NCBI RefSeq assembly: GCF_000332155.1
Contig: NZ_KB235904.1
Location: forward strand, 2,091,813 to 2,155,812
DNA: 64,000 nt
DNA from: Kamptonema formosum PCC 6407
Lineage (GTDB): Bacteria > Cyanobacteriota > Cyanobacteriia > Cyanobacteriales > Microcoleaceae
Reading direction: 5' to 3'
Shown here: positions 16,857 to 25,463 of the stretch, piece by piece
Position numbering within the stretch: position 1 is the stretch's first letter
Layout of the letters: every line of letters starts with the position of its first letter
Notes under the pieces: model-generated
What the model was told of the DNA's origin: nothing
What the model saw: the letters and a program-made list of their open reading frames with translations, nothing else
Database searches by the model: none
Made by a program: the position numbers and the translations under genes

Positions 16857-17468
16857 TTAAATATCCTTCACTTTATCGTTCAGGGCTTTACGAGTGACCG
16901 ATCCAACAATTCCATCTGCCTCCAGAGAGGAATCTTGCTGAAACTGCTGGACTGCAACTTGAGTTGAATACTCAAATCTGCCATTAATTTTACCTCTGTA
17001 ATAGCCCAAAGCTGCTAACTGCAATTGCAATTGTTTAACGCAACCATTACTGCTGCCTAACTTTAATAATTTAATGCCAGTTTGCGGTGAGTAGGGTTGA
17101 GCTTCACCACTTTCTAGTTTTGCCGAAGTTTCGGAGTCTAAAATACCACTTGATAGGAGATTATTGGCGCATTGAAATTCAGCTAGTGCCTCTTGAGTGA
17201 TCGTTCCAAAAAATCCTGTAGATTTTACATTCTTTGGGAAGTAACCAAGCTCTTTCAATCGGTTTTGAAGCTCAACTACTGGGAAATCTTTGGTTCGATC
17301 GCTTAGTGCTGCGAAGGAAGTATTTACATTTCCCAAAACAGATACTACTGTCAAAACTGACGGGAGACAGAATAGAATCTTGCTAGTGAGTTGAGGACAA
17401 TTCCATTCTCTTACTTGAGATGGTTGCTCGTAGGCTAGGTATAAGTGAGAGTAGGCGATATTATCCAT
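16857..17468 (-). CDS. Peptidoglycan-binding protein with two PG_binding_1 domains
   Basis: A 203-residue protein with two PG_binding_1 repeats: about residues 64-116 (VVELQNRLKELGYFP through ALAEFQCANNL) and 132-195 (LGSSNGCVKQLQLQLAALGYY through AVQQFQQDSSLEADGIVG). A hydrophobic stretch at about 29-53 (KILFCLPSVLTVVSVLG), preceded by about 28 polar residues, may be an internal signal or membrane anchor. No catalytic domain is attached, so it probably anchors to or senses the cell wall. It lies 25 bases from menI and may be co-transcribed with it, but no functional link is evident. Confidence 0.88.
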   Translation of the reverse strand: MDNIAYSHLYLAYEQPSQVREWNCPQLTSKILFCLPSVLTVVSVLGNVNTSFAALSDRTKDFPVVELQNRLKELGYFPKNVKSTGFFGTITQEALAEFQCANNLLSSGILDSETSAKLESGEAQPYSPQTGIKLLKLGSSNGCVKQLQLQLAALGYYRGKINGRFEYSTQVAVQQFQQDSSLEADGIVGSVTRKALNDKVKDI

Positions 17469-17625
17469 AAATTTGCCTTTTTTGACTTTTAACTAGATTT
17501 TAAATGGGATCGAGAGCTCTATCAATGTATTGAAAATTTGAGATTTGAGACGATTATACTATTTTGGGATGTAACTACATCTCAAATTTTATTAATAGAT
17601 GTGGCTCTCAAATCTCAAATTAAAA

Positions 17626-18072
17626 TTATCCTTTGTTCTTGATCATCATTACATCTACGATCTTCAGCGCCGTCTCTTCTGAAATCTCTAATGCGCGATA
17701 GAGATCGTTCAAAAGTTTTTCTTCTTCTTCCGAAACTTCGCCATCTGCCAAGACAATATCAGTTGTAACAGCAAAAGCTGTTTCCCTGAGATCGTCAGGC
17801 AGTATTGCGGTAGCAGCATTAAATAGAACCTCAACACCTTGCCGCTGGAGAATACTCAGAAGGCGATCGATCATTTTTCTCATCACATCATTAGGATAGC
17901 TCCGAAAAAGTTGCATTCTTGATAGCGTAGTGCTAATAGCTTGACCTTCGCTATCAGTAATGTAACCATCGGCAGCAACAGCAATAAGTGCGATCGCAGC
18001 AAAAGCTTCGGCTGGGCCTAGAGTTACTTCACTTTGTTTGCGGTCGCCCGCTAGTTTATCAAACAAACCCAT
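17626..18072 (-). CDS. TerB-like tellurite-resistance family protein
   Basis: A 148-residue all-helical protein with the TerB-fold pattern: FAAIALIAVAADGYITDSEGQAI (about 24-46) and the mirrored ADGEVSEEEEKLLNDLYRAL (about 113-132), each with an acidic D-G loop reminiscent of metal binding. It begins MGLFDKLAGDRKQ. TerB-like proteins are linked to membrane stress and metal response but the single-domain cyanobacterial forms have no defined reaction. It lies 32 bases behind the DUF815 ATPase on the same strand, so the two are likely an operon. Confidence 0.85.
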   Translation of the reverse strand: MGLFDKLAGDRKQSEVTLGPAEAFAAIALIAVAADGYITDSEGQAISTTLSRMQLFRSYPNDVMRKMIDRLLSILQRQGVEVLFNAATAILPDDLRETAFAVTTDIVLADGEVSEEEEKLLNDLYRALEISEETALKIVDVMMIKNKG

Positions 18073-18104
18073 TGTCAGTTTCTCCTAATTGAGAGTTTGT
18101 ATTA

Positions 18105-19460
18105 TTACAATGATGGCACTGTCTGCTGATTTTTTCCAATATCTTGCCCAGAAATAGCTAAATCTGCTTGCAGAAAGTTAACAAATTGCCTTGCTGTTCT
18201 TCCCGAACGACCGTTGTGCCGGGTTGCCCACTCTTTAGCGCGAGATTCTAAATCTTCAGAACTGAGGTTAATTCCTGCTTGATTTGCTAAATGGCGGACA
18301 ATCTTTAAGTAGATGTTTTGGTCGGCTGGTTCAAATGTTAAAGTTAAACCAAAACGATCGCTAAAGGAAAGTTTTTCCTGAACTGTATCCCAGGCGTGAA
18401 CTTCATCACCGTCGCGGGGACGGGGCCTGTCTTCAAAAAATTCTCGAATTAAGTGCCGCCGATTAGAAGTAGCATAAACTACGACATTTAGAGGTCTAGC
18501 TGTGACGTTTCCTTCTAAAATTACTTTGAGAGATTTAAAAGCATCGTCATCTTCTTCAAAGGAGAGGTCATCTACAAAGATAATAAACTTTTGAGAAACA
18601 CCGCGTAACTGCTCGATAATCAATGGCAAATCTTTCAGGTCGGATTTTGCTACTTCAATTAGGCGAAGATGGCGATTGCCAAACTCATTTAAGAGTGCCT
18701 TTACTAAGGATGATTTACCAGAGCCTCTGCTACCATAAAGTAAGACGTGCAAAGCAGGATATCCTGCTAGTAAAAATTTGGTATTTTTCAGCAATGCCTC
18801 GCGCTGGAACTCGTAACCCACTAACTCCGTCAACTTTACAGGGTCGGGATATGGGATGCTTGATAACTTCCCGGCTCGCCATTGGAAAGCTCGATACTTA
18901 GCAAACAATCCGCAGCCAAATTGCCGATAGTTAGCTGCTAGCATTTCTAGGGAATTTGACCAGTTTTCTAGCTTTTCTAATTTACTGCGTAGGGGCAATT
19001 CATGGTTTGCTTCTACGTCTTTTTTTTCTGAATGCCAAACAACAGGTGGAGCTGATAGTTGACCGGCGGTTCGTACCCATTTGCTGAGTTGGTCGCCGCT
19101 GCATTGATAAAGGCTTTGTAATATTTGTAAATCATGCCGTGCAGCATCAACTAAAGCTGGTGATAAGTTAGCAAAATCTACATTTTGAGCTTGGCGAGAA
19201 AAGGGGTTGTCATCTGTGATAATTTGTGCAATCAGATGTTCTTGCCAACTAATATTTTTAGCAGCTTGGACTTCAAACCACTTCCCATAGGCTTGCAGGC
19301 ACTCAAAACTGTTGTCTCCGCTATGGTGGAGAGCTTGTAGGAGTTCGAGAAAGGCATGACCCACTTCACTTTTGAGAACGGATTGATAGAGCAACAGGGA
19401 TGCGGCTTGGCGTTGGAGGAAGCGGATCTCTCCGATCGCTTGAAAGTTTAGGGAAGGCAT
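18105..19460 (-). CDS. DUF815-family AAA+ ATPase
   Basis: A 451-residue P-loop ATPase of the DUF815 family. The Walker A motif is YGSRGSGKSSLVKAL (about residues 245-257) and the Walker B strand is KFIIFVDDLSFEEDDDAFKSL. An arginine-finger-like segment YATSNRRHLIREFFEDRPRP and a sensor region with SDRFGLTLTFEP follow. The first 220 residues are helical and family specific, and the C-terminus (RSGRTARQFVNFLQADLAI) is a small lid helix. Function in bacteria is not established. The TerB-like gene downstream is probably co-transcribed. Confidence 0.9.
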   Translation of the reverse strand: MPSLNFQAIGEIRFLQRQAASLLLYQSVLKSEVGHAFLELLQALHHSGDNSFECLQAYGKWFEVQAAKNISWQEHLIAQIITDDNPFSRQAQNVDFANLSPALVDAARHDLQILQSLYQCSGDQLSKWVRTAGQLSAPPVVWHSEKKDVEANHELPLRSKLEKLENWSNSLEMLAANYRQFGCGLFAKYRAFQWRAGKLSSIPYPDPVKLTELVGYEFQREALLKNTKFLLAGYPALHVLLYGSRGSGKSSLVKALLNEFGNRHLRLIEVAKSDLKDLPLIIEQLRGVSQKFIIFVDDLSFEEDDDAFKSLKVILEGNVTARPLNVVVYATSNRRHLIREFFEDRPRPRDGDEVHAWDTVQEKLSFSDRFGLTLTFEPADQNIYLKIVRHLANQAGINLSSEDLESRAKEWATRHNGRSGRTARQFVNFLQADLAISGQDIGKNQQTVPSL

Positions 19461-19585
19461 ATTGGTAATTGTATAGCAGATTCAGAGGGCAGCTATATTT
19501 GTAAATTTTCTAACAACTTGTGCAATTAATTGCAGACCTGGATGTATAAATTTAGATGCAGTTCTGCAATTAGGTAAATTAAACC

Positions 19586-19918
19586 ATGAATTTAGGTATA
19601 GCCACCGCGATCGCCTATGGCATTTTAACTTTTGTTGGCGGCATTATTGGATATGCCAAGGCTCAAAGCAAAGCCTCTTTGATTTCTGGGAGTCTTAGCG
19701 GCCTGCTGCTGATTTTTAGCGGTATAGTCCAACTTCAGGGACAAAGTTGGGGTTTAATCTTAGCAACAGTTGTAGCTGCTGTGCTGGTAATTGTTTTTAT
19801 TGCACGGCTAGTTAAAACTCGGAAATTGATGCCAGCGGGCTTAATGATTGCGGGAGGTCTGGTTTCTCTGGCACTGCTAGTTTATCAACTTAGCACAGTT
19901 TTAGAGCCAACAGTTTGA
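19586..19918 (+). CDS. TMEM14 family small membrane protein
   Basis: A 110-residue integral membrane protein with four hydrophobic helices and small-residue packing (AYGILTFVGGIIGYAKAQSKASLISGS-type start, split by a short KAQSK loop). The Gly-rich first helix and following SGSLSGLLL helix are the TMEM14 signature. Plant and eukaryotic relatives (FAX, TMEM14C) move fatty acids or porphyrins across organelle membranes; a similar role here is only inference from the family. It diverges from the DUF815 gene and is followed by a hairpin. Confidence 0.85.
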   Translation: MNLGIATAIAYGILTFVGGIIGYAKAQSKASLISGSLSGLLLIFSGIVQLQGQSWGLILATVVAAVLVIVFIARLVKTRKLMPAGLMIAGGLVSLALLVYQLSTVLEPTV

Positions 19919-19935
19919 GGGTTGATTAATCAATA

Positions 19936-19959
19936 TTACCCCTGTTATTACAGGGGTAA
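19936..19959. terminator. Hairpin behind the TMEM14 gene
   Basis: Perfect 9-bp stem ttacccctg / caggggtaa with a six-base loop (ttatta), 18 bases after the stop codon. There is no T-run, so it may act as a weak terminator or as a 3' end stabiliser; it sits between convergent genes. Confidence 0.5.
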
Positions 19960-20011
19960 ATTGAGAAAGAGTAGAATCCGAATTACCAATTACAAATTAC
20001 AAATTAGCCTG

Positions 20012-20950
20012 TTAAGATCCTAAAAACTGACGAATCTTTTGTCTGTATGCCGCATTATTCAAACCTTCCCCGCGATCGGCACGAGCAGGATCTATAGATT
20101 GACTCATAGCAGCGATGCGATCGCTAGTTGCTGGGTGAGTGCTCAAAAACGTAGGAGGCGAAGATTTATTCAACAATTTTTTCATAAACTCAATCATGGC
20201 AGATTGAGCATAACCAGCCTGTCCCAGCATTCGCAATCCCAATTGATCCGCTTGATATTCCGCCTCTCGACTGTGGGGGCGACGCAAAGCTAATTCTACA
20301 CCAATCTGTACGGCCAGATTTCGATCGAGTCCAGCAGCAGAAGCCACTCCTTGCGCGATCGCCATTTGACGCATTTGTTTAACCGAATGCCGAGCCACGA
20401 TATGCCCAATTTCATGAGCTATGACACTTGCTAACTGTGCTTCATTATCCGCCGCCGCCATCAAACCCTTATTCACATAGACAAAGCCGCCCATTGTGGC
20501 AAAAGCATTGATATCGTCATCATCAACAATCTGGAAAGTATAAGGGATATTAGCGCGATCGCTCTGTTGAGCCAACAGTTGACCGATTTCATCAACATAC
20601 CTAGTCGCAGCGCGATCGCGATAAATTTTAACTTCGCTACCCGTTAACTCTTTATTAATCTGTTCGCCAATCGAAACTTCTTGGCGATCGGATAGATTCG
20701 ATAATTGTATTACCTGAATCCCGCGAAAAATTAGCTCTGGCAAAGATATCGCCTGACCCGGATGAGGCGAAACCAGCCAAATACCTGCAATTATGGAAAG
20801 AGACAACAACACATAGACTGTCCGACGGTAAGCACGTCGATAACTCAACCAGAAGCTTTTGAAGGCGATCGAGAAGGGTGAGAAAAATTTAAACATATAA
20901 TTTAGTAGACCAAAGAACAAAAAGCCCCAACAACTCAGACGTACTTTCAA
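20012..20950 (-). CDS. M48 family zinc metalloprotease
   Basis: A membrane-linked M48-type metallopeptidase. The zinc motif is AHEIGHIVARH (near residue 180) and the third ligand is in REAEYQADQLG. The GGFVYVNKGLMAAADNEAQL segment and the C-terminal FLSTHPATSDRIAAM are family hallmarks. A hydrophobic anchor lies at about residues 45-66 (VYVLLSLSIIAGIWLVSP). The longest frame starts with TTG at 20950 (312 residues); the ATG at 20896 (294 residues, MFKFFSPFSIAFK) is an equally credible start because the first 18 residues are hydrophobic and atypical. It probably acts in periplasmic or membrane protein quality control (Oma1/BepA-like). Confidence 0.9.
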   Translation of the reverse strand: MKVRLSCWGFLFFGLLNYMFKFFSPFSIAFKSFWLSYRRAYRRTVYVLLSLSIIAGIWLVSPHPGQAISLPELIFRGIQVIQLSNLSDRQEVSIGEQINKELTGSEVKIYRDRAATRYVDEIGQLLAQQSDRANIPYTFQIVDDDDINAFATMGGFVYVNKGLMAAADNEAQLASVIAHEIGHIVARHSVKQMRQMAIAQGVASAAGLDRNLAVQIGVELALRRPHSREAEYQADQLGLRMLGQAGYAQSAMIEFMKKLLNKSSPPTFLSTHPATSDRIAAMSQSIDPARADRGEGLNNAAYRQKIRQFLGS

Positions 20951-20989
20951 GCTGATTAGTTGCTATTTTAGCTTTCTATTGAAGAGATG

Positions 20990-21140
20990 GGCTAGGGGCT
21001 AGGGGCTAGGGAAAGGAAAGAAAGAGAAGATAGGGACTAGAGATTAGGGAAATAAGGGAGTTACTGATTAGGAAATAGAACAGGACAAAAAATTTCTTCT
21101 TCTCTTGCCCTAGTCCCTAGCCCCTAGTCCCTAGCCCCTT
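20990..21140. repeat. STRR arrays (gctaggg / tagtccc) upstream of DUF4330 gene
   Basis: Copies of ggggcta occur at 20990-21012 and inverted copies (ctagtccctagcccc) at 21110-21138, with purine-rich gaaagag sequence between. The opposite orientation of the two arrays could allow a long imperfect hairpin. Confidence 0.8.
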
Positions 21141-21247
21141 CTTCCCCTAACCACCAAGTGGCGGCGGATTTCTGACGGCAGTCATGGTAATCTCTCTTAG
21201 GGCTTCAATGGTAATAGCCCTTGATTTGTCAATTAGGACGCTGATTT

Positions 21248-21769
21248 ATGAAAATTTTGGATTCTCAAGGACGGCTATTCGGCAAACTGAGCATCCTAGA
21301 CTTGGGTGCTACTCTGATTATTCTCCTAGTTGTCGTTGGTATATTTTTCTTTCCCGGCACTTCTGGTTCTGTTGCTCAAGTTGGTGTAACTACCAAATCC
21401 GTACAGGTAGATGTGATTGCTTTAGGTCTTAAGGGGCGCAATCTTCAAGATTTGCTCAAAACAGGAGATAAAGTCAATCTGATTATCCGCAATCAACCCT
21501 ACGGTCAGGTTGAGATCAAATCTGTTAATCTCTTGACGAGGACGGTAGTTGTCCCTCAACCAAACGGTACTGTAAAAGCTCTACCAGACCCCAGAGAAGA
21601 AGAATCCTTTAGCAGAAATATGATGTTTACCTTGGAAGGAAAGGGCCAAATCACTAAAGATGGCCCTGTTCTTGGCAATATCAAAATCAAAATTGGTAAT
21701 ACAGTAGAGCTTGAAGGCCTCAACTACAACTTTAACGCTAGTGTTATCGATGTGCGAGTAGAGAAATGA
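21248..21769 (+). CDS. DUF4330 domain protein, single membrane anchor
   Basis: A 173-residue protein of the DUF4330 family, known mainly in cyanobacteria and some Firmicutes. It starts MKILDSQGRLFGKLSILDLG, then one transmembrane helix at about residues 20-38 (ATLIILLVVVGIFFFPG) and a soluble beta-rich domain (VDVIALGLKGRNLQDLL and GNTVELEGLNYNFNASVIDV). The topology suggests a small periplasmic or lumenal domain. The function is unknown. The gene is monocistronic, convergent with the hydrolase-fold gene across a heptamer array. Confidence 0.85.
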   Translation: MKILDSQGRLFGKLSILDLGATLIILLVVVGIFFFPGTSGSVAQVGVTTKSVQVDVIALGLKGRNLQDLLKTGDKVNLIIRNQPYGQVEIKSVNLLTRTVVVPQPNGTVKALPDPREEESFSRNMMFTLEGKGQITKDGPVLGNIKIKIGNTVELEGLNYNFNASVIDVRVEK

Positions 21770-21774
21770 ATAAC

Positions 21775-21834
21775 TGTTAACTGTTAGCCGTTAACTGTTA
21801 ACAGTTAACCGTTAACTGTTAACTGTTAACAGCG
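21775..21834. repeat. gttaact/gttaacc palindromic heptamer array overlapping a gene end
   Basis: Eight or so units of gttaact, gttaacc and gttaaca. Because gttaac is its own complement the array can fold on itself. It runs into the 3' end of the alpha/beta-hydrolase-fold gene and supplies its last residues (LLTVNS) and stop codon. Confidence 0.9.
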
Positions 21835-22723
21835 AAAACAAATATCGGCGGATTAAGCCAATAGCGATCGCGGGAAGTTCTAGCTGTGGTGTCAATCCTA
21901 CATTTTTCAAAGGTTGAAAGGCTCGGATTGCTTCGGGATTTAGATTAGCCAAACGCCGTCCAATTTCTGGGCCAGTAAATTCTGATTTTTCTCCCCAAAT
22001 AATTGCTGTCGGTGTCTTCAGTTGGGTGATGTACAATGACAAATCAAAACACAAATCACCTTTGACAAAAGAGAGGGCTGCATATTCTGCATTTGGTTCC
22101 AATGCCGATTGTAAATAAGCCTCTACTATTTCATCGTAAATGCGGCGCGGCTCGGCAAATTGACGCTGTTCTAAAAAACTTCTAATCCCGCCGGTGGTGG
22201 CAATTCCAGTACTGTAAAGCACTCGATCTAGAATGGGGGTGTTTACTAACTGAGCAAAGAAACTACGTCCGTAATCTTCTCCAAAGTCTGACAAACCTGC
22301 TGGTGCAGTCAAAATTAAGGATTTGAACAGGTCGGGGCGTGCGATCGCAGCCCGAATTACAAAAGCTGCTGTTAAAGAAGAAGCAACTACAGCAGTTGGA
22401 CTGCTACAAGTTTGTTCTATAAATTCAATCAAAGTTGTGATATAATCATCAGGTTTGTAGTTCCTTGCCGGATGTTCAGAGCGTCCCCAGCCAATTAAAT
22501 CGGGTGCTAAAATCCGATATTCTGCTGCAAAAGCTGGATAGACTTTTGACCACTCGTAGGAACTAGAACCTCCTCCAAATCCATGAAAAAAAACCAGAGT
22601 TGGTAAATTCTCTAACGATTGTGTATCTGCGGTTATCCAAGGTGTATCGTCAGCAGTGTAGTACACCATTCTGCCGAGAGATGTGACTATTGAGCGTTGA
22701 CCAAAACCAAGGGGCTGAAACAT
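21812..22723 (-). CDS. Alpha/beta-hydrolase-fold protein lacking a clear catalytic histidine
   Basis: A 303-residue alpha/beta-hydrolase-fold protein. The oxyanion loop is LVFFHGFGGGSSSYEW (about 48-63) and ILAPDLIGWGRSEHP follows. The nucleophile elbow reads AVVASSLTAAFV, so the usual G-x-S-x-G is A-S-S-L-T. The region where the catalytic histidine is expected reads FQPLKNVGLTPQLELP and has no histidine. It may therefore be a non-hydrolytic binding protein or use a different triad. The last six residues are encoded by the heptamer array. This family is widespread in cyanobacteria as far as I recall, but its activity is not established. Confidence 0.85.
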   Translation of the reverse strand: MFQPLGFGQRSIVTSLGRMVYYTADDTPWITADTQSLENLPTLVFFHGFGGGSSSYEWSKVYPAFAAEYRILAPDLIGWGRSEHPARNYKPDDYITTLIEFIEQTCSSPTAVVASSLTAAFVIRAAIARPDLFKSLILTAPAGLSDFGEDYGRSFFAQLVNTPILDRVLYSTGIATTGGIRSFLEQRQFAEPRRIYDEIVEAYLQSALEPNAEYAALSFVKGDLCFDLSLYITQLKTPTAIIWGEKSEFTGPEIGRRLANLNPEAIRAFQPLKNVGLTPQLELPAIAIGLIRRYLFSLLTVNS

Positions 22724-23065
22724 AAGTTTTAATTTCTAAGAGGGATTTATTATAGTCATAATTTTTATATCTTTACATCATACTATTTGACTAGGCAATT
22801 TTTGAATTTGGGACTGCCGACCAAGCTCAACATAGTGATACGTTATATCTGAAAATATCGAGCTAATGTAAAGACAGCTTTACTTTTGTAAAGATTTTAT
22901 AAATATTTTTTGTCTCTTTTAATCGGTCTACAGGCTGAAACCACAGACAGCCAGGGAGTTTTGACTCTCTAGGAGTGGGCAAATGGCGATCGCGCTACCC
23001 TTGCAAACTCTGTCAGATCGGGGATAATTCGTCAATGAGGGGTAAGACCCCTCATTGCAGGAAAT

Positions 23066-23266
23066 TTGTTAGCCGTCAGTACAGGATGCGCGATCGCGCA
23101 GCAGGTTTATTACTCCATCTGGAAAAATCATATCAATTTCTTCCGGCTTGGCGATAGAACGACTCGAAAGGGTGTAGTAGAGAGTAACCAGTACGAGTTT
23201 CAAGCCCTAATAGGGATTCTGCCATTACTCGGTCTGGCTGCATACCATCTACGACCAAAGAAATAA
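23066..23266 (+). pseudogene. Possible remnant ending in a PFE/PEP-CTERM-like tail
   Basis: An open frame of 66 residues whose last 25 (YEFQALIGILPLLGLAAYHL, then RPKK) look like a sorting tail: a short Y/F-E-F motif, a hydrophobic helix and a basic end, as in cyanobacterial PFE-CTERM or PEP-CTERM proteins. The upstream 40 residues show no domain or signal peptide and the frame begins without a good ribosome site, so it may be the broken end of a lost exported protein. The 567-base interval 22724-23290 otherwise holds an AT-rich promoter stretch and a perfect hairpin caatgaggggt / acccctcattg (23033-23057). Low confidence. Confidence 0.3.
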
Positions 23267-23290
23267 TTAATTAGGGGAGGTCTACTAACA

Positions 23291-23929
23291 ATGCAACTGC
23301 TCAAAACAGGGAATCGCGAAGATTTTATGGTTGACAGGCCAGATGTTCAATCTGACGGCTCCGCAGAGTTTGAGACTCTCATTAGCGAAGCCAAATCGCC
23401 CGTGCATTGCGGTATTGGAATTAACGACCCAGAAATTTTGATTGCTACTCCAGAAGGGAGTCTGGGAGGGTCAGAGTTTCGTTTACCCGTTACTCCACCT
23501 GCTTGCGTCCGCTTAGCTTTAGAAGACTTGAAATGTTTTGAAGTCGTAGAGTCTCAGTTTGAGCATTGCGGAGTGACTTTTGCCAATGCAGTCGCGATCC
23601 AACCGTCAAACCCAGCATTTTCAGTTAGTTCTGGGGTGACAGTATTAATGGGAGCGCCTAAAAGTGGGCTTATAGAGGTGACATTCAAGCATCCAGTTCG
23701 CTTTGTTTCGGGACTTGTCACCAGTTCGCGGCGAACTGTTCTATCAGCACGCGATCGCGCTGGGAATGTAATTACTGAGGATGAATTACCCGCACCAAAT
23801 TTAGCTGGCTTTAATTCTCGCATTCCCCCCAACGCTAAGCTAATAGTAAAAGCCCCGAATATTTACCAAGTGACTTTCTACGCTTTTGACGGTCAGCTAA
23901 TAGTAGATGATTTTAGCTTTGGGTTTTAG
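23291..23929 (+). CDS. Hypothetical beta-rich protein
   Basis: A 212-residue protein that I do not recognise. It is rich in beta-branched residues with alternating hydrophobics (SGLIEVTFKHPVRFVSGLVT, then VTFYAFDGQLIVDDFSFGF at the end), a pattern of carbohydrate-binding or extracellular beta-sandwich domains. No signal peptide or sorting tail is visible from the ATG at 23291. AGGGGAGG (about 23273-23280) lies a plausible distance upstream. The end (IVDDFSFGF) is like the closing strand of exported cyanobacterial domains whose PEP-CTERM tail follows; here the protein stops instead. Confidence 0.65.
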   Translation: MQLLKTGNREDFMVDRPDVQSDGSAEFETLISEAKSPVHCGIGINDPEILIATPEGSLGGSEFRLPVTPPACVRLALEDLKCFEVVESQFEHCGVTFANAVAIQPSNPAFSVSSGVTVLMGAPKSGLIEVTFKHPVRFVSGLVTSSRRTVLSARDRAGNVITEDELPAPNLAGFNSRIPPNAKLIVKAPNIYQVTFYAFDGQLIVDDFSFGF

Positions 23930-23930
23930 A

Positions 23931-23996
23931 CAGTTAATTGTTAACGGTTGACTGTTAACAGTTAACGGTTAACGATTAACTGTTAACTGTTAACAA
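23931..23996. repeat. gttaact/gttaacg palindromic heptamer array
   Basis: About nine imperfect units of gttaact, gttaacg and gttaaca follow the preceding stop codon. Same family as 21775-21834, 33245-33283, 47126-47158 and 51168-51214. Confidence 0.9.
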
Positions 23997-24071
23997 AAGA
24001 GTTGGGTTTCACTTCATTACACCCAACCTCCAGCTATTACTGTTGCCAAATTTGTCAGAATTGGTAGTATT

Positions 24072-24338
24072 ATATCATAATCTGGTCAACTACTTGCCAT
24101 CTGTCATTGCGTTGGCTTAGCCTGCACGCAGGGCTTGACGTTGTGAAGCATAAGCCCTTCGGGGAGGCTAAGCCAACGCAAGATTTTCAAATTGCTTCGC
24201 TTTGCTCGTAATGACAATAAGAATTATACAAAACTTTTGTAAAGCCGCCGCCTCAGCGCTAAAAGACTGCTGAGACGGTGGCTTCACTACACAAGCCTGC
24301 GTAATTCCTCGACAAGTATTTAACCAGACAGGATATTA
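24072..24338. mobile_element. MITE-like element upstream of arsS (family A, copy 1)
   Basis: Imperfect terminal inverted repeats: atcataatctggtcaactac at the left against gtatttaaccagacaggata at the right. Inside are attgcttcgctttgctcg (near 24191), shared with the copy at 25464-25630, and a strong hairpin (about 24243-24284, gccgccgcctcagc / gctgagacggtggc). No coding capacity. It fills most of the 439-base gap before arsS and may contain or displace its promoter. Confidence 0.65.
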
Positions 24339-24368
24339 GTTAGAAGATCGCATCAAAAGGATTGACAG

Positions 24369-25355
24369 ATGATTCAAACTGCCCTGACACCTTTCAAAAA
24401 CAAGCTCGACAAACCCTTAACTAAGAAGCAAATTACTGTCTTACAAATCAATTTGGGCAAACGCTGCAATTTAGCTTGTACCCATTGTCACGTAGAGGCG
24501 GGGCCGAAACGAACTGAAGAACTTTCCCCAGAAACTTGTAATCAACTAATAGATTTAATTCGTAGATTTCCCCAAATTAAAACTGTTGACCTCACTGGTG
24601 GCGCACCGGAAATGCTTTATGGTTTCAAACCTTTAGCTGAAGCGGCACGTACTGCTGGTAAACAAGTGATTGTCCGTTCTAATCTGACGATTTACTTTGA
24701 ACAAGGGTTTGAAGATATCCCGGAATATTGCGCCCAAAACCAGATCCGAATTGTGGCTTCGCTTCCCTGCTACCAATCAGCAAATGTTGATAAAATGCGA
24801 GGAAATGGTGTTTTTGATAATTCAATTAAAGCCTTGCAAAAGCTGAACCAGTTAGGCTACGGTAAAAACCCAGATTTAATTTTAGATTTGGTGTATAATC
24901 CTCAAGTTCCCAGTACAGATAAATTTTCTCTGACACCAGAACAAAATAAGCTTCAGCGCGATTATAAAACCTATTTAGACGAACATTTTGGTATTTGTTT
25001 TAATCACTTGTACACAATTACTAACTTGCCAGTGGGAAGGACTAAATTTCATCTGGAACATAAGAAACTGCACAAGCCTTATCTCCATTTTTTAGAAAAC
25101 AACTTTAATCCGACTACAGTTGAACATTTAATGTGTCGAGATGAACTTTCAATTGACTACCTTGGCAATGTTTACGACTGCGATTTTAATCAAATGGAAA
25201 ATCTGCCTGCGAAAACTAGCACGGGGGAAATAATAACAGTTGCAAAATTGCTAGAATCTGGTAGTTTAGACTTAATTCAAGAGGTACAGACTGCGGCTTA
25301 TTGCTATGGTTGCACGGCAGGTTGTGGTTCTAGCTGTGGTGGTTCTCTTGTTTGA
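24369..25355 (+). CDS. arsS: ArsS-type radical SAM protein (arsenosugar biosynthesis)
   Basis: A 328-residue radical SAM enzyme. The cluster motif is GKRCNLACTHCHVEAGPKR (Cys-x3-Cys-x2-Cys, about residues 33-40), followed by TVDLTGGAPEML. The C-terminal third is cysteine rich (MCRDELSIDYLG, YDCDFNQ) and ends CYGCTAGCGSSCGGSLV, the ArsS family signature. ArsS joins the 5'-deoxyadenosyl group of SAM to methylated arsenicals on the way to arsenosugars in cyanobacteria. No arsM methyltransferase of clear identity is adjacent; the methyltransferase at 26513 is not an obvious ArsM. The gene is flanked by two related MITEs. Confidence 0.9.
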   Translation: MIQTALTPFKNKLDKPLTKKQITVLQINLGKRCNLACTHCHVEAGPKRTEELSPETCNQLIDLIRRFPQIKTVDLTGGAPEMLYGFKPLAEAARTAGKQVIVRSNLTIYFEQGFEDIPEYCAQNQIRIVASLPCYQSANVDKMRGNGVFDNSIKALQKLNQLGYGKNPDLILDLVYNPQVPSTDKFSLTPEQNKLQRDYKTYLDEHFGICFNHLYTITNLPVGRTKFHLEHKKLHKPYLHFLENNFNPTTVEHLMCRDELSIDYLGNVYDCDFNQMENLPAKTSTGEIITVAKLLESGSLDLIQEVQTAAYCYGCTAGCGSSCGGSLV

Positions 25356-25360
25356 AGATA

Positions 25361-25460
25361 ATGGTAATTGGTAATGGGTAATTGGTAATGGCTAATGGCT
25401 AATGGCTAATGGCTAATGGCTAATGGCTAATTGCTAATTGTTAATTGTTAATTGGTAATG
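25361..25460. repeat. Heptamer array (ggctaat, ggtaatt, gttaatt)
   Basis: A run of about 13 heptamers drifting from ggtaatt to ggctaat to gttaatt right after the arsS stop codon. It ends at the second MITE. Confidence 0.9.
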
Positions 25461-25463
25461 GCT

